Shown: positions 22,701-35,308, numbered from the stretch's first letter. The stretch: DNA of 47,303 bases from Antrodiella citrinella (GCA_004802725.1 SGPM01000214.1:1-47303), one strand, 5' to 3'. Made by a program: numbers and translations. The notes: generated from the sequence alone by a model not told the origin.

Positions 22701-24320
22701 ATGCTGTTCTGGAGCGGTGTTCCGGTAATGAGGAGACGCCCACGAGACGTGAAGGCGCGGACGATCTTGGATAGGACAGAGTCAGAGTTCTTGATCCGAT
22801 GTGCCTCGTCAATGACAATGTACTCGAACGAGAACTTTTTCAGAGAAGAAGCTTCGCGTAGACAAAGCTCGTATGTGGTGACCAGAGCGTCGAAGTCTCC
22901 GGTGATAAGTCGAGTTGCAATGATCTCCGCGCGTTCCTCTTTCGTTCCGGTAAGAATGGCGACGTTGACATCTGGCGTCCAGTTTGCGAATTCACGCGCC
23001 CAGTTCTGGAGTGTGGATTTGGGAACAACAATTAGATGTGGGCCGTGGATATCGCGGTAATGTTTGAGGTAAGCGAGGAAGGAGATGGTTTGAAGCGTCT
23101 TGCCAAGACCCTATGCAGAGAAGACGCGTGATGAAGTGTGAATAGCCAGTCTGCTTGGCGCTCCGGGATAGACGTACCATCTCATCTGCAAGGATTCCAT
23201 TCAAACCATTATGATGCAAAGAGACCATCCAGTTCAATCCCTGCAGCTGATAGTCACGCATAAGGCCATTGATGTCTGTATATGATTAGTTTGGATGATC
23301 GTAACATTGGAGGGAGCGCTTACAGCTTGGAGACTCTTCAAACACAAACGGTTGGTCATCGCCATCAGCTGCCAGCTCACCATCCTTGAGCATCTCCTCG
23401 TCTTCTTCCTTCTCCGATTTACGATGCCGGGCGTTATTGTCACTACAGGATATGTGAATCGATGCATTTAGGATGAAGAGGGCACGAACGTACATCGCCT
23501 TTTTCCTCCCTCTACCTTTTGGCTTAGGCTGAGCATCGAGCATGGCAGCATACTCTGGATCACGCGCTCTCTGCGATGCCTGTTCAGCGATATGTAGAAA
23601 CCATATACATGCTGTACACTTGCCTTGAGGTCAACGAAGTGTTTGAACAGCTCTGTTTGGCCCAGAAGATAGGAATACCGTTTGACAGCATCCGAAATCT
23701 GTATGACATTAGGAGTGGTGATTTCAAAAAAACGCAAGGAATCTGCTCACTTTTGCTTTGTCCATGACCTCTCTCTTTGCATGTAGCTCTCCCTCCGCAG
23801 CCTTCCGCTTCTGTTTCTTAGATTGTCTATCTGCCGAGGCTTGCACCTTAGACAGCTTCGCAGGTGACTTGCCGTTTGCATCGGTCACCTAACACGTATA
23901 AAAAGCGTGTCGCCACGCGTCAGCGGGGTGCACTCGATACACCCGTAGAGACAAAGGTACGCACCTGGTCTTCGCCCTCGCTGTGCAACTCATCCATCTC
24001 TTCTACTTCGTCTGTATACTCACTCTCCACCCCTTCGCTCTCCTGTATATATATATATATAAATATCAACTCGACGCGAGTGGCGGACATGTACGTACTT
24101 GACGCGAAACGATGTTGCTGGGCACGATGTCGCTGAGGACGTCCTCCTCCATAGGAACGTCGAGAGTCTGTGAAGGTTTGTGGTGAGCGTTTTGACAATT
24201 CTCAATCGTTGACGAAGTACTTACGTTCATGACGATGAATGAACTGAGCTCGTTGGGGTCGGACAACAAGGTCAGTGTTGAGGAAGACTGCTGAATTTGG
24301 CAGAATAAGTAGACGCTCAT
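19727..24320 (-). CDS. ISWI: ISWI-family chromatin-remodelling ATPase
   Basis: This long minus-strand gene has about 18 short introns. Domains in order: acidic N-terminus ([16 protein letters not shown]); SNF2 ATPase ([20 protein letters not shown], Walker A GLGKT split by an intron just before it, [21 protein letters not shown]); helicase C ([69 protein letters not shown]); HAND-like part with [19 protein letters not shown] ([19 protein letters not shown]); and SLIDE ([20 protein letters not shown]). It ends KRPNKRKKT. The SANT-SLIDE module marks ISWI rather than other SNF2 classes. The enzyme slides and spaces nucleosomes. The start is uncertain: the ATG at 24320 extends the frame, while the ATG at 24230 gives only Met-Asn before the first intron. 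Confidence 0.92.
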
Positions 24321-24530
24321 TGCAATTAGTTTCTGAAATGATTATTTTCAAGATGTGCGGATCTAGACGCCCGTACAACGCGGGGCCGTCGTCGCGGGCT
24401 GCGCCTGCTCTTGGATCTAGACTTGACTTGCTCATTGCTCAAGTCGTCGTGCTCGTTTGGTGCTCGTCGTTCATAACAGTGATCAGCCTGCAAACATCGA
24501 CGACAAACACCGACATCATATATCTCCACG
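24321..24530. promoter_or_regulatory. Short bidirectional promoter ISWI / UBP2
   Basis: About 210 bp separate the proposed starts of the divergent ISWI (-) and UBP2-like (+) genes. No clear TATA box is seen. The two genes probably share this control region. Confidence 0.5.
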
Positions 24531-27500
24531 ATGACTTCGTCAAAGAGCTCGTCGCCGGCCAAATCGCCGAGTCACGAGCGCAAGTCGTCTGCTTCCCGCT
24601 CGTCCGACCTCGGGGCAAGCAGTAGCAGCCACTCGCTGCAACGCCGCGCCACTGCGCCCACCGTACTCTGCACCGACGCGGAAAACACGCCGCCTAACGT
24701 TCTGACCAATAGACGGCCTCTCCCAACGCCTACCAACCACCAAACTATCCCTGCAGACCACTTCTACGGCACCTCTTCATCGACAGCCAGATCGTCTACC
24801 TTCAACGCGAACCCAGGTTCATCTAGAACCAGTTACATTCCCTATGTACCCTCGATGATCAATAACCCTCCGCCTCTCACCCAGGAGCCATCCGACATCG
24901 TGATGAACGACGAGACAAACCCGCCGATATATATCAATTCCGAGGACGGCTGGGGAGATCCTTCTTCGACGCCATGGGACAGTCAGACGGCGCAATGGGA
25001 CGATCCAAACATATTCACGAATTTGTCTGCCGAGTGGGGTGTTCCTGCTACTTCCACCAAGGTCGATATCGATGGGCGCGACGCCGAAGAGGAAGCCAGG
25101 TGGTGGGACGTCGACCATCGCAAGAAATGCGGTCGGCCCGGTCCCGGCATGCTACCTCCCCTGCTCGTCGATCTCCTTCACAACCCGGACCATACACTTT
25201 ATTCTGTAACGGCGTCCTTTCCAGCTCCGAAACACGCTCATTCCAATAGCGCTTCCTCCACGCCCTCACAGTCGAGTTCTGTTTCTCACACTCATGTTCA
25301 TCATCCGCCCACTGCAGATGAAGTTCGTATGGCGGTCCCTCATGCGAACGCTTACTACTGCAAAGAGCACAACGGATGGGTTATACTTTCTTGGCGCTCA
25401 TCTTCTGTGCTGCCCCCACTTGCTCATTCATTCAAGCCGACCCTACCCTTCCCAGAACAGACGCGTCGCAAACGCACACAATCGTGCATCGGTGAAAGGG
25501 CGCAACCTTTTGGCCCCGAGAACAAGACCCATCATTTCCACAGATACGAGCGTGCTGTAGATGCGCGCACGATCACGACACCCTACAGGAGAAGCGATTG
25601 GGAAGAAGAGGAGATCCGGAAACGTAGACGGCGGAAGATGACGTTACGCGAAGAGGGAGATGATGCACCGGAGAAGGTGCAGGTCGAAGAGGAAGTGGAA
25701 GGAGAACTACTGGATTTGTATGTGTGCTGCCAATGTTCCGTACATTGCGTTGCTTCTCAGGTCATTCCTGGTGTTGTTCCAGTCAAGTTCATGGATGAGC
25801 TCACGAAGGACAAACAATCGCACCCTGCGTTGGACAGAACACCGAACGCGACAGTAATGGCGGCGTGGGAGACAATTATCACGTATGTGTTTAGCTCTTG
25901 CATGGTCATTTCCATTCGCGCAAGCCATGTCGGAACTGAACACCTCGTTATAGCATTGCGGAGAACAAACTTTTCAACGGCGAGTCTCGCATGCTGCCCA
26001 TCAAAAGTAACAAATTCCGAAATAAAATTGGCTGGGGTCCTGCCATGTATGTTGTACACGTTGATGCTTCAAGATGGCGACTAACACCCTTTCAACCATT
26101 TAGTCGTTGCATCTTTGATAATCTAGGCTTCACTCTCAAGCCAGTCCACGATAAGCCAGACGAGCATGCCCTTCATTCACCAGACATCGACCCGTCGACG
26201 CCGGAAGGACGACGCGCACGAGCTAAGTTGTTTCGAGGATGGGTGGAGATAAGTGCCCATGCGGCCATATTTCAGAAGTCGAAGCCAGGTGCGTATCTAG
26301 TCTACTATGGGCAGCTGGAGCTTAACCTAGAGACGTAGTGGAGACTTTTGGGAATTACGTGTTCCAGACGTTGTCGGTGAAATTTGAAAGCGCAAGGGAA
26401 ATGTGCCAAAGTGCCCTTGGCGCGCATGTAGATCAGAGTAAGTCCGGAGATTGATTTCTCACAATACAAAACATTGTTAACAACGTATTCCAGTTCCTCG
26501 GGGGCTTCTGCCCGACCAGCTGGTTGGATGCACTACTCTCGATAATGTCTGGGAAGGTCTTGGACTGACACCTATCTCGTACTCTCACGGTCAGTCTATG
26601 TGATTTGTATGTGCTTGGCAGGTGATTGTTTACAAGACTACACAGAGATCCTTACGTTCGCATACTTCGCACAATGCCGATGCAACCCAGCGGATACTCC
26701 CGTCTATTTTGGCTACCTGGTACAGCTGCTCTTGACCATGAAGTCGCTCGGTGTTCCCGCAGCCGCACAAGAGGAGCTGGAGCTGCTGATCCAAGAGGAG
26801 AAGTCGAAGGGACGCTGGGCACTGGACGACCTGCGCAGGGGTATATTGGTACTTGGTTTCGGTCGGGATAACGCGCTGGCCGTTGAGCTCGACGACGACG
26901 TGGAAGAGGAGTTCATCTTGGGGGCGTGGCGGGACGCACGGAAAAGGAGCTGGAGAGATAGTGTGAACGGGAACGAGAAGCGCATAGAGCTCAACGAGGC
27001 CTTGAAGATGCTTGCTGAGTCGAGGTCGAGCACGAAGTTGATGGAAACGTGGAAAGTCGAGAAGGGCAAAGGGATGTCTCCGGACACCGCGTATTCGACT
27101 TTGGAGGTACCTCAAGACGTTGACGAGGAAATGCTCATTACTGTCTATAACTTTAGGGTGAGTGTAGTACGACGTTCTTTTTTGATTATGCCGCTGATCT
27201 CTTCACGTGATACAGGTCGAAGACCAACCGGGACAGCTGGACAAGATGAAGGAGGCGCTATCGGTGATCGCTGAATTCAGAGATAGCCAGCGGTTACTCA
27301 TCTTCCTAGAAACCGGCCAGGACCGTACGTCGTCCTGAATGTGCATTAACGTTCTCCCTATCAATACTGACCCATTTTTTCTGGTCCAGCTGGAGATCCT
27401 GCACGTTTGGTATTGACGGACATGCCTCGCGGGTTGAACCAGCTCGGCAATACCTGCTATCTCAACTCACTGCTTCAGGTATGATCTTCGACCACAAATC

Positions 27501-29542
27501 ATTGTAACGATGAGACTCATTTTCTACATCTTCAGTATTTCTATACCATCAAAGATCTGCGAGAAGCTGTTGCGCCTTTGGCCGCTATCAACACGAAGAG
27601 TCTGGACGATGAGAAGCTGAGTGACGATGACCTCAAGCGCCATCGTGTGGGTGGTCGACTTGTCACGCGTCGGGAAATCCAGAGGTCGAAGAAATGTAAG
27701 TTCATCGCTATTTCGTGTTCGTCGGCTTCCGCTCACGGCGCCCCATGTAGTCGTCAGTCAGCTTGCAGAACTCTTCTGGAACCTCGAGTATTGCGAGGTG
27801 CCTGCAGTCACGCCTACCATTGATCTCGCCAAGTTGGCCCTCGTGACCTCCCAAGACGAGGAAGAGGACGAGGACAAGACTGGCACGGACACTTCTAACG
27901 ACACTGATGCGACGTTGGTCGACGACGGCCCTGCACCTTCACGTACACAGGAGCGATCAAAGAGCAGTTCCCCGTTAGTCGCCAGTCCTACAATGGCAAG
28001 TAGTTCCGTCCTAGGCAAGCGGATGCGTGGTGACCCGCAAAGCATGGACGTCGATTTGGATTCTTCGTATGCGGACAAAGGGAAAGAGAACTCGGTTGTA
28101 GGGCAAAAGGGCAAGGCAGGCGAGAATGAAGATTTTGAGATGGTGGAGGACGTTTCGAAACCTCAGCCTCCTGCGTTACCTCCGAGGAAAGCGACGAGGG
28201 AGGCAGACGACTCTGTGATGATGTTCGGTGAGCGTCTTCCCAATGCACAAATGCCATTTTCTGATGGTGTTGTTTCGGTTCGAAGGGAGACAACATGATG
28301 TTTCGGAGTGTATGGACAATTGCATGTTCCAGATCGAAACTGCACTGCTGGACTTCCAGGATATGGCCGACCAAGAGGACGACAAGACTAGCGTCGTCAA
28401 GCGGTAAGCCCTGCACAAACGATATCTCGTTGTAGGACATTACTGAATTTGTGACAGACTATTCTACGGCAAGAAACGTCAGAGACTAGCACCTCTAGAT
28501 TCTCCGATCATTCGCATGTCGCAACAGTCTGTTCATGAGAAGGAGGATCTGTTCTCCCATCTTCACGTCAACGTCTCAGAGGAGGGATATGATTTGTATG
28601 ATGGCCTGAGTCGTTACTTTGACGACGTTGTAGAGTTCGAAGGTATTAAGAGGCGAATGGAGGTCTCTTTGGTTGACCTGCCACCGCTCCTTCAGATTCA
28701 ACTGCAGGTAGATCTTCTTATGTTCTACGCCTTCACGTTCTATACCTAACATCTCTCCAGCGAGTTCAATTCGACCGTGACACGCAACAGGCGTACAAGT
28801 CCCAGGCATACGTCAAGTACGGAGAAACTATCTACTTGGATCGATTCATGGACAGTGCGTCCCCGGAGAAGAGAGCCCGTGCCAAAGCCATCCAAACCCG
28901 CCTCAACGCTTGCAGGGACAGGATCTACAAGCTAACACAGGGCAAAGTTTGTCGCTCGCTTCTCACTTCTCACAGAATCATTCTGACCGAGTTCCTTGCA
29001 TCTCTAGCACGCACCATTCGCACCAGCACTCGGCGGCGTCGCGGACTTCTTGGAGAAGCAAGACGCGTTCCACCTCGAAGAAGTGGATGACGACTTCATC
29101 GCGATCGTGCGCGCCGAGAACGAGTTCGTCACGTCGCAGCTCGAGACTGAGCGCGCGGACGCCGTGAAGCTGAAAGAGGAGCTAGAGGCGGTGTGGAAGG
29201 ACGACGTGGCGGCTGCGTACGAGCTGACGTCCGTTTTCATCCATCGCGGGTCGTCACCGTCGTGGGGCCACTACTTCTTCTACTCGCGACATTTACCGGA
29301 CAAGCCCGATTCATGGTTCAAGTACAACGACTCGGACGTGTCTGTTGTGCCGAAGGAGGAGGTGCTTGCGGATACCACTGGTTCCACTGCTAACCCTTAC
29401 ATGGTGAGCAAACCTTTTCCCTCAGTCGTGTACCTACTGGTTGTTCTAACGTGGCGGCGCGTAGCTTGTGTTCACGCGGAAAGAATCGGACGTTATTCAC
29501 ACAGTGCACAGATTTGATGCTGAGAAGTTACAGGACGGTTGA
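24531..29542 (+). CDS. UBP2: UBP2-like ubiquitin carboxyl-terminal hydrolase
   Basis: This is a multi-exon ubiquitin-specific protease. The long N-terminus begins MTSSKSSSPAKSPSHERKSS and contains CCQCSVHCVASQ and FRGWVEISAHAAIF. An RPT-like repeat (AYSTLEVPQDVDEEMLITVY, then LLIFLETGQD) precedes the catalytic domain, as in yeast Ubp2. The Cys box is GLNQLGNTCYLNSLLQ, with the catalytic Cys codon at 27455-27457. The His box is FIHRGSSPSWGHYFFYSRHL, with the His codon at 29269-29271, followed by WFKYNDSDVSVV. The insertion between the boxes is Ser/Asp-rich, also usual for the family. The end is HTVHRFDAEKLQDG, stop at 29540-29542. In yeast Ubp2 removes Lys63-linked ubiquitin chains and works with the Rsp5 ligase. 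All catalytic boxes are intact. Confidence 0.9.
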
Positions 29543-29912
29543 ACATGCAACATGCTGCTCATTCTATGTATCGTTGGATATCTGTATCGTTTATGAGCCC
29601 TGTTCCTCTTTGGAACGTTGTAGACTGCTGAGTTTGTAGAACGATTGCTACATAACATGTGTGATCTTTGGTATTGGAGCGATTCAACAAGTGGCGAGAT
29701 GATAGGACGTCGACGGTATTATGTTAATGGAGGTTGCGATAGAGACTGCGATAATGAACTCGAGGTATATGTACAAATGATGAGATTCCGGGCGACAAAG
29801 AGAATAGTGATTCAGGTGCAAAACAGTGAGGTAGAACCTTTCCCTGCGTACAAAGGGCAGTGCCGACGCACACCGTACGACGCGTGGACCACTCACAACT
29901 GACTGTGACCGA
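29543..29912. other. Intergenic, convergent 3' ends of UBP2 and P copy 3
   Basis: No gene is seen. Near 29870-29900 the motif TACGACGCGTGGACCACTCA also appears at the 3' flank of the other minus-strand P copies (about 35985, 39038 and 42150). It therefore marks the edge of the duplicated unit. Confidence 0.55.
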
Positions 29913-30666
29913 CTATTCGTAAACAAAGAACCACTTCGGTTGGGTTGTTGCTTCATCCAGACGTAGCTCCGACTGAATGAACCTCGTCATGTCGGCCAGA
30001 AACTGCGCGTCCGTCTGGCACGTCGTGTAGTTGTAGTTGTTCCACATCTCGATGATGCGGTGACGTGTCGAAAGGCAGAGATATGGGGTCTCCAAACACA
30101 TATCAAACCTGCAGTAGTCGCTGAGGAGGTCCACGGCTTTATGAAGGGAAAACGGGTTCGGGCGCTTCCACTTTCCACGGCCGACGTACATGTACTCAAC
30201 CAGACCGGCCCATTCTGCGTAGTCGAAAAGGGCTTCACCGGTGACAGGAATGCCGTATACCAATCTCCTTGGCTTGGGGTTTTCTGGTGTGGGGTCGTAC
30301 TTCGCAGGCAGCGAGTCCAAATCCTGCCCGTACGGCATTGAATGTAGGGTCATTACCTGAGACATTAGCAAGATCGTCAGCATGAGGAGGACTGATGAGT
30401 AGAGGACTCACCCGCTCCCACTCTTCTAAGTTCACCTTCGCAGGGTCAGGTATTGGGGGCAAGTCCTCCAACCCAGAATCCGAATCCGAATCCGAGTCCG
30501 AGTCCGAATCCCAGTTCAACATCAACAAGTCCCTCGGTCTCCCCTCTTTTGACTCCGTACCAACAGCCTCGTGCGATCCTCCCTCTGCCTCTCGATTTGT
30601 GGAATGAGACATCTTCATCATTTGTACGCCAGAGGTGATCACCGATATGGAAGTCGTGTCTGCCAT
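29913..30666 (-). CDS. Family P, copy 3: intact but without N partner
   Basis: Two exons encode about 232 residues. Exon 1 starts MADTTSISVITSGVQMMKMS, has a long Asp-Ser repeat tract followed by LEDLPPIPDPAKVNLEEWER, then a 55-nt intron and VMTLHSMPYGQDLDSLPAKY. The conserved domain has DPTPENPKPRRLVYGIPVTG, LFDYAEWAGLVEYMYVGRGK, LSTRHRIIEMWNNYNYTTCQ, and MTRFIQSELRLDEATTQPKW, and ends FFVYE. No stop or frameshift is present. Upstream, in the place where pairs B and C have family N, lies the broken FunK1 region, so this copy is an orphan. I do not recognise a named family. Confidence 0.82.
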
Positions 30667-30731
30667 GTTGAGGAGGAAAGCGTCGAACTAGTAGTATATG
30701 GGCCACAAGCAAAACGCGGTTGCACCGTGTT

Positions 30732-30765
30732 TGTATAGTCGTTCATACCGCGTTTTGATCGATCG
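30732..30765 (-). promoter_or_regulatory. Family P promoter module (copy 3)
   Basis: On the minus strand CGATCGATC (30757-30765) is followed by AAAACGCGGTATGAACGAC and TATACAAAC. This is the weaker form of the module seen at P copies 1, 4 and 5, about 65-100 nt before the ATG at 30666. Confidence 0.5.
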
Positions 30766-30766
30766 G

Positions 30767-31150
30767 TCGGCTCTGTATAGATCAAGGTCGTTAAGCGACT
30801 GGAGACGAGCCGGCAATTCCCGGTTCCGCTTCCTTGAACGACAACGTTAACGTTGTCCTTGAACTTGAACGTTTTTCTCGTCCTCTGCTCGTCAACTCGA
30901 ACTCTTCGGTCAAGAGGAGGGAAGTGATGCGAATCAACTCGCGATCTTACAACTTTGAGCGAGATTACGACTCGCAGTCAATACACTTCGAACACGCGTG
31001 GCCCCTTTTTTATCTGCCACTGGTTCAGGTACGTCTACTCAAGCTCAGAGGATTCACAAAAACCGCAGACCTTCTTACCAACTCAGACCTAAGGCCTGAG
31101 TCATTGCCATGCCGGCGTACGACTCGGACGTGACAAACAGAAAAACGTAT
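30767..31150. other. Intergenic remnant upstream of MITE
   Basis: An open stretch at 30834-31133 could encode about 99 residues with no recognisable motif. A GT donor at about 31030 and the sequence abutting the MITE suggest it may be the displaced 5' part of the FunK1 gene, but I cannot support a model. Confidence 0.35.
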
Positions 31151-31708
31151 CACTTCGTGGGAATATTTTTAGCAACGTCCGAATACGCAATAGAAGATCT
31201 TATACAAGACAGGAAAGAATATATCTAGTCTTGGGTAGCAAAAAGTACATGTATTCTCCGCCAGATATAAAAAACAAATACAGCTAGTATTCTCCAGTGA
31301 ATTCTCCTACTATTGTCTGCTGAATAAGAGTTATATTAGGTACCTGATATTTGAAATATTTACCACCGAATAAACAATTTATTTTGCTCCAAATAAAGAA
31401 TGCCCGCTGATCCCCGCTGATCGGAATGGAATTTTGGCGGGTGGTGGGCAACGAGCGCCCACTGAGTGCCCGCTCAAAACATTTTATATTCGCTGGAGAA
31501 TATTTCAAATATTAGGCACCTAATATAACTCTTTTTCAGCGGACAATAGTAGGAGCATTCACTGGAGAATATTAGCTGTATTTGTTTTTTATGTCTGGCG
31601 GAGAATACATGTACTTTTTACTACCCAAGACTAGATATATTCTTTCCTGTCTTGTATAAGATCTTCTATTGCGTATTCGGACGTTGCTAAAAATATTCCC
31701 ACGAAGTG
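31151..31708. mobile_element. 558-bp palindromic MITE/foldback element
   Basis: The left arm, starting CACTTCGTGGGAATATTTTT, and the right arm, ending AAAAATATTCCCACGAAGTG, are inverted copies over about 215 bp each with only a few mismatches. The first 90 or so bases match almost perfectly. A short centre of about 130 bp separates them. The trinucleotide TAT flanks both sides (31148-31150 and 31709-31711), a plausible 3-bp target duplication as made by PIF/Harbinger elements. No coding capacity is seen. High arm identity implies recent insertion. Transcripts through it would fold into a long hairpin. Confidence 0.85.
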
Positions 31709-34700
31709 TATATGAAGGGCTCCATGCCGTCGACACCCATCTCTTCCTGCATACATTTTTTAACGTCGAAGAGTCTGAGGTCTCACGCGTAGCATCTGTT
31801 CTCAAAAATCCTCCGTCATCTGAACAAATGGAAATTGACAGCGATCTCGACATATACGAACAATTCGTCACGATCGCCAATACCATTCTCGGCGCATATG
31901 ATGCAGACAAGATGACCGTCCACTCACACTGGACAACGCTTGGACCTCGCGATGGTCCGAACGGCGTCGCTTGCGTCCTTGGAAGTATTCATTCTTTTCT
32001 CAGAGCGAGAAGGATAATTGAGGAACTCAAGTCTGTCGAGAACACCGCAAAGCAGAATGAAAAAGTGTGTTTCACTTGTGCATGCTGGGTCCTACTTCAC
32101 GCTAACTGCTTCGTTTATGTTCTCAGCTCCGGTCGTTGATCAGGGCGGCATTGGATGTCGCAACTTTGATTTTGGACGCACAGCGTGTATGTCATGAAGA
32201 TGAACACGGGCTGTCAAACCATATTTGCGCTCTCAGGCTCAGGCTCAAGATGAATGTTAACTGCGAAGACGACATGCTGACAGAATGTGTAAACACTCCG
32301 TTGCTATGTTGACCTTTTCTGACGCTTCATTCCTTCAGCTCATTCAAACTGGATCCGTCCTCACGAGATTGATACGAGGGCGCTCTGCACTCATCACATC
32401 CGAATCGGCACCTTCAGGTTAGAATGCACCAACATCTTATTGGGCATGTTCCTATCTTCGTAGCTCCAAACGTTGATGTCGATTTAATGAGCTTCGTGAC
32501 AGGTTAAACATCGCAGTGTTGATTGAACTCCTCTGGCTGCGTCGGAAGTCAGAGGGGAAGATTAATTCAAGGTATGCCTTAAACGCGTGTATCACCGTGG
32601 CTGAAGCACATCAAAGTTCATGAAAGTCATTTTGCAGCTTGAGGAGGACAGCATGTTTTGGCACAGAGTCGACACGCCCATAGTAGCTTGGAAGCAGTAC
32701 TACTATGACGAGGTAAAACTGTGCAAGAGCATGCAGCAGGTCCTCATGTCGCAACCCGACCGGCATTTCGTGTTCGGGCTCCTCCTTAAACCGCATCAAG
32801 TTCGTGTTTTCTATTGCGACCGATCAGGTGTACTGGCAACGGATAGCTGGATACGCTGCTCGCTACGCACTGTGAGTGTCATATACGCATCTCTTGTCAA
32901 TCCTGCGCTCCTCACTATCAGTGTCATGTTCGCTCTTAAACTAGCAACACCACTCACTTATCCGTCTCGTACTCGCTCTCCGCTTTACATCCACGCCATC
33001 TCGGATGGGACCGGAACATGAAGCTGTATCTGAACCCTTCCCCCGGTAGCCACGAGTTTCGGTATACAACTGACCCGAAAGTTCAGTTGGATGACTACAG
33101 ACGCAGGTTCTGCGACGTCCGATGGGCGATCTTCGTCCCCGACGACGAGGCATCAATCAAGGGGAAATGGTATCTCACTGTACGACCGATGATCATGCAG
33201 TCGGGGATCTCAGTGATCGGTCCAGTCAGTATGAGCTGGATGGTGAAGGAGTTGAATTCGGACATGACCAACGTCACCGAGGTACGTGACCTTCATGTAT
33301 TCTGAGCAAAGCTGTTTGTGAAACGTTATCGTCAACTTAGGACTCTCCTCTGGCCCTAAAGCTCTCATGGGCCCTGTGTACGTCTCCAGCGGAGAAACGT
33401 TTTCATGGACCCACTCCCGTCGACAACGTTGGCGTCTTTCTGTCGTCTGTCAAGTCAGGCTCCGTAGATGAAGACGGGTCTTGGACACAGCACAACACCG
33501 AAAGCTTCCGTCGTGGCCTTCAAGGTCCCGTAATCTCTGGAGGTTTTTGGGGAGAGGAGGGACATAAGCCCCGAGTGCTGGTCAAGACACTCTCTAAAAC
33601 GTTTGGCTGGCCGCTCCGATACTTCGCGGATCTCACGGAGCTCGTGAGGACGATACGAGATGCGGTTCAGGGTAAGCCATCTTCGTGAGATATTGCTCTG
33701 CTCCAGGCCTTCACAGACTTTCAACAGGACACCGCGATCTGTGGTTCAAACGCGGCGTACTGCACCGAAACATCAATTCAGACAACATCCTGATATGCCC
33801 CGCTGATCATGATCTCAGCTCTCCGGACTTGCACGTGCACCGAGTTGCGACTGTCGGATGTCTGACGGACTTGGACCATGCCAAACAGACGGACGACCGT
33901 ATCACGTATAGCCCTGATGGTCTCAATGTTGACCTATAAGGGGAGACGACGCTCTTCCAGTGGGGTGAACACAAATGGATCTCGGAGAAGCGGGAAGACA
34001 TCTGGCGCCGCTGCCAAGGAAATCAAAACGGCTCATTGACCATGGCTGTGCAGTTGAAGTATTTGGGAAAGACGGAGGCTCACCATAACCTCCCGAAGGT
34101 ACGTTCACACCTCAGTATAGACTGTACGCCGTTGTTATAATGCTTGTATTCAAGGTATGGGATGCGCTGTGTGTTCCTTCCGAGGAGCAGTATCGACGTT
34201 GGCTTGAGGTACCGGAGGCAAGTTGACTGTCTCAAATCCCAGTGACGTCGAGACTTATCATTACTGTCGCTCCTCAGTCATGTCCCCCATCCTGGACGGA
34301 GACCTTCGATGGTGTCGCTGAGAGAACGGTAAGCATCTGCGGATCGGTCTTCCATTTTGATCTGACAACTCGACCACCATTTTCTGAATCGGTACTCGTC
34401 TATTCATGAGCTACGAGATGATGACTGGCATGCCATATTCCCTACCACCAGATACTTACGACGGTTATGTGTATTGCAGGCACTTGCCTCGTACCCCCCT
34501 CCGCATCCCCATCCACAGCGCCATCCACGATATCGAATGCTTCTTCTGGGTCACCGTGTATGAGTGCCTCGTCCGGTCAGGACCCGGCGGTGCGTATCGC
34601 CCAGAAGTCATGTCCGACTTTCCCCAGTCTTCTTCCGAGTCCATGACACCCCGCGAAAGAAAGGACCTCACCATGTGTATACACACCCTCTTCCACACCG

Positions 34701-35308
34701 ACGACAACGGGGATCGGAAGGCTACATTGTTTCTATCTCCAGACCTCTTCGAGAGCTCTGTCCTACCGTTCTTCCATCCCTACTTCACACGAATGAAGCC
34801 CTTGGTGCGCGAATGGTGGTACTTGCTGCAGTGCCTTTACCGCGCCCACGACGATGTCACGCAGGGTCTCGTCCACGAGAAGATCCTTGGGTTGCTGAAT
34901 GAGCACCTCGAGCGAGTTCAGGCCGGAGAAGGAGGAGGAGGAGATGGGGCGCCTGGCGCGGTGGAGACGAGTGAGAATATCATGAGGGAGGGACGTACGG
35001 AGGCGGAATGGCGACGGCGCGATGTTGAATTGGGAAGGCTCGCCGTAGGGATTGTCTGGGACGATCCGGACCCGGAGGACAGTGAGGACCCGGAGGACAA
35101 TGAGGACAACGACGACGACGACGACGACGATGATGGAGGAAATGTCGATATCAGTATGACAGAAGGGACGCAGTACTCGGAATCAATCATGGAGGCAAAC
35201 GGATGGGCGGAGAGCGAGCTCGAGAAATGGACACGGGATGAGGAGGAAGAGGAAGAGGAAGACGGTGAGAAGCAGAAGAAGAAGAAGACAAGGAGGGTCG
35301 AAGCTTGA
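31709..35308 (+). pseudogene. FunK1-type fungal protein kinase, degenerate
   Basis: Many exons follow the FunK1 layout. The N-terminal part has THLFLHTFFNVEESEV. The pre-kinase part has QPDRHFVFGLLLKPHQVRVF followed by YCDRSGVLATDSW. The kinase part has WFKRGVLHRNINSDNILI, VGCLTDLDHAKQ, and, after a later exon, RLFMSYEMMTGMPY and AIHDIECFFWVTVYECL. The C-terminus is strongly acidic. FunK1 kinases normally have His-Arg-Asp; here it is His-Arg-Asn, so the catalytic base is missing. An in-frame TAA follows GLNVDL at 33937-33939, although the downstream frame (TTLFQWGEHKW) still matches the family. The intron before the RLFMSYEM exon has no AG at the expected border near 34396. The 5' end is cut by the MITE. 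Together these indicate a pseudogene. Transcription of parts cannot be excluded. Confidence 0.72.

Noticed and set aside
30834..31133. Separate small gene between P copy 3 and the MITE
   Set aside because: There is no recognisable motif or homologue in the window, and it ends at the MITE border; kept only as a possible 5' remnant.
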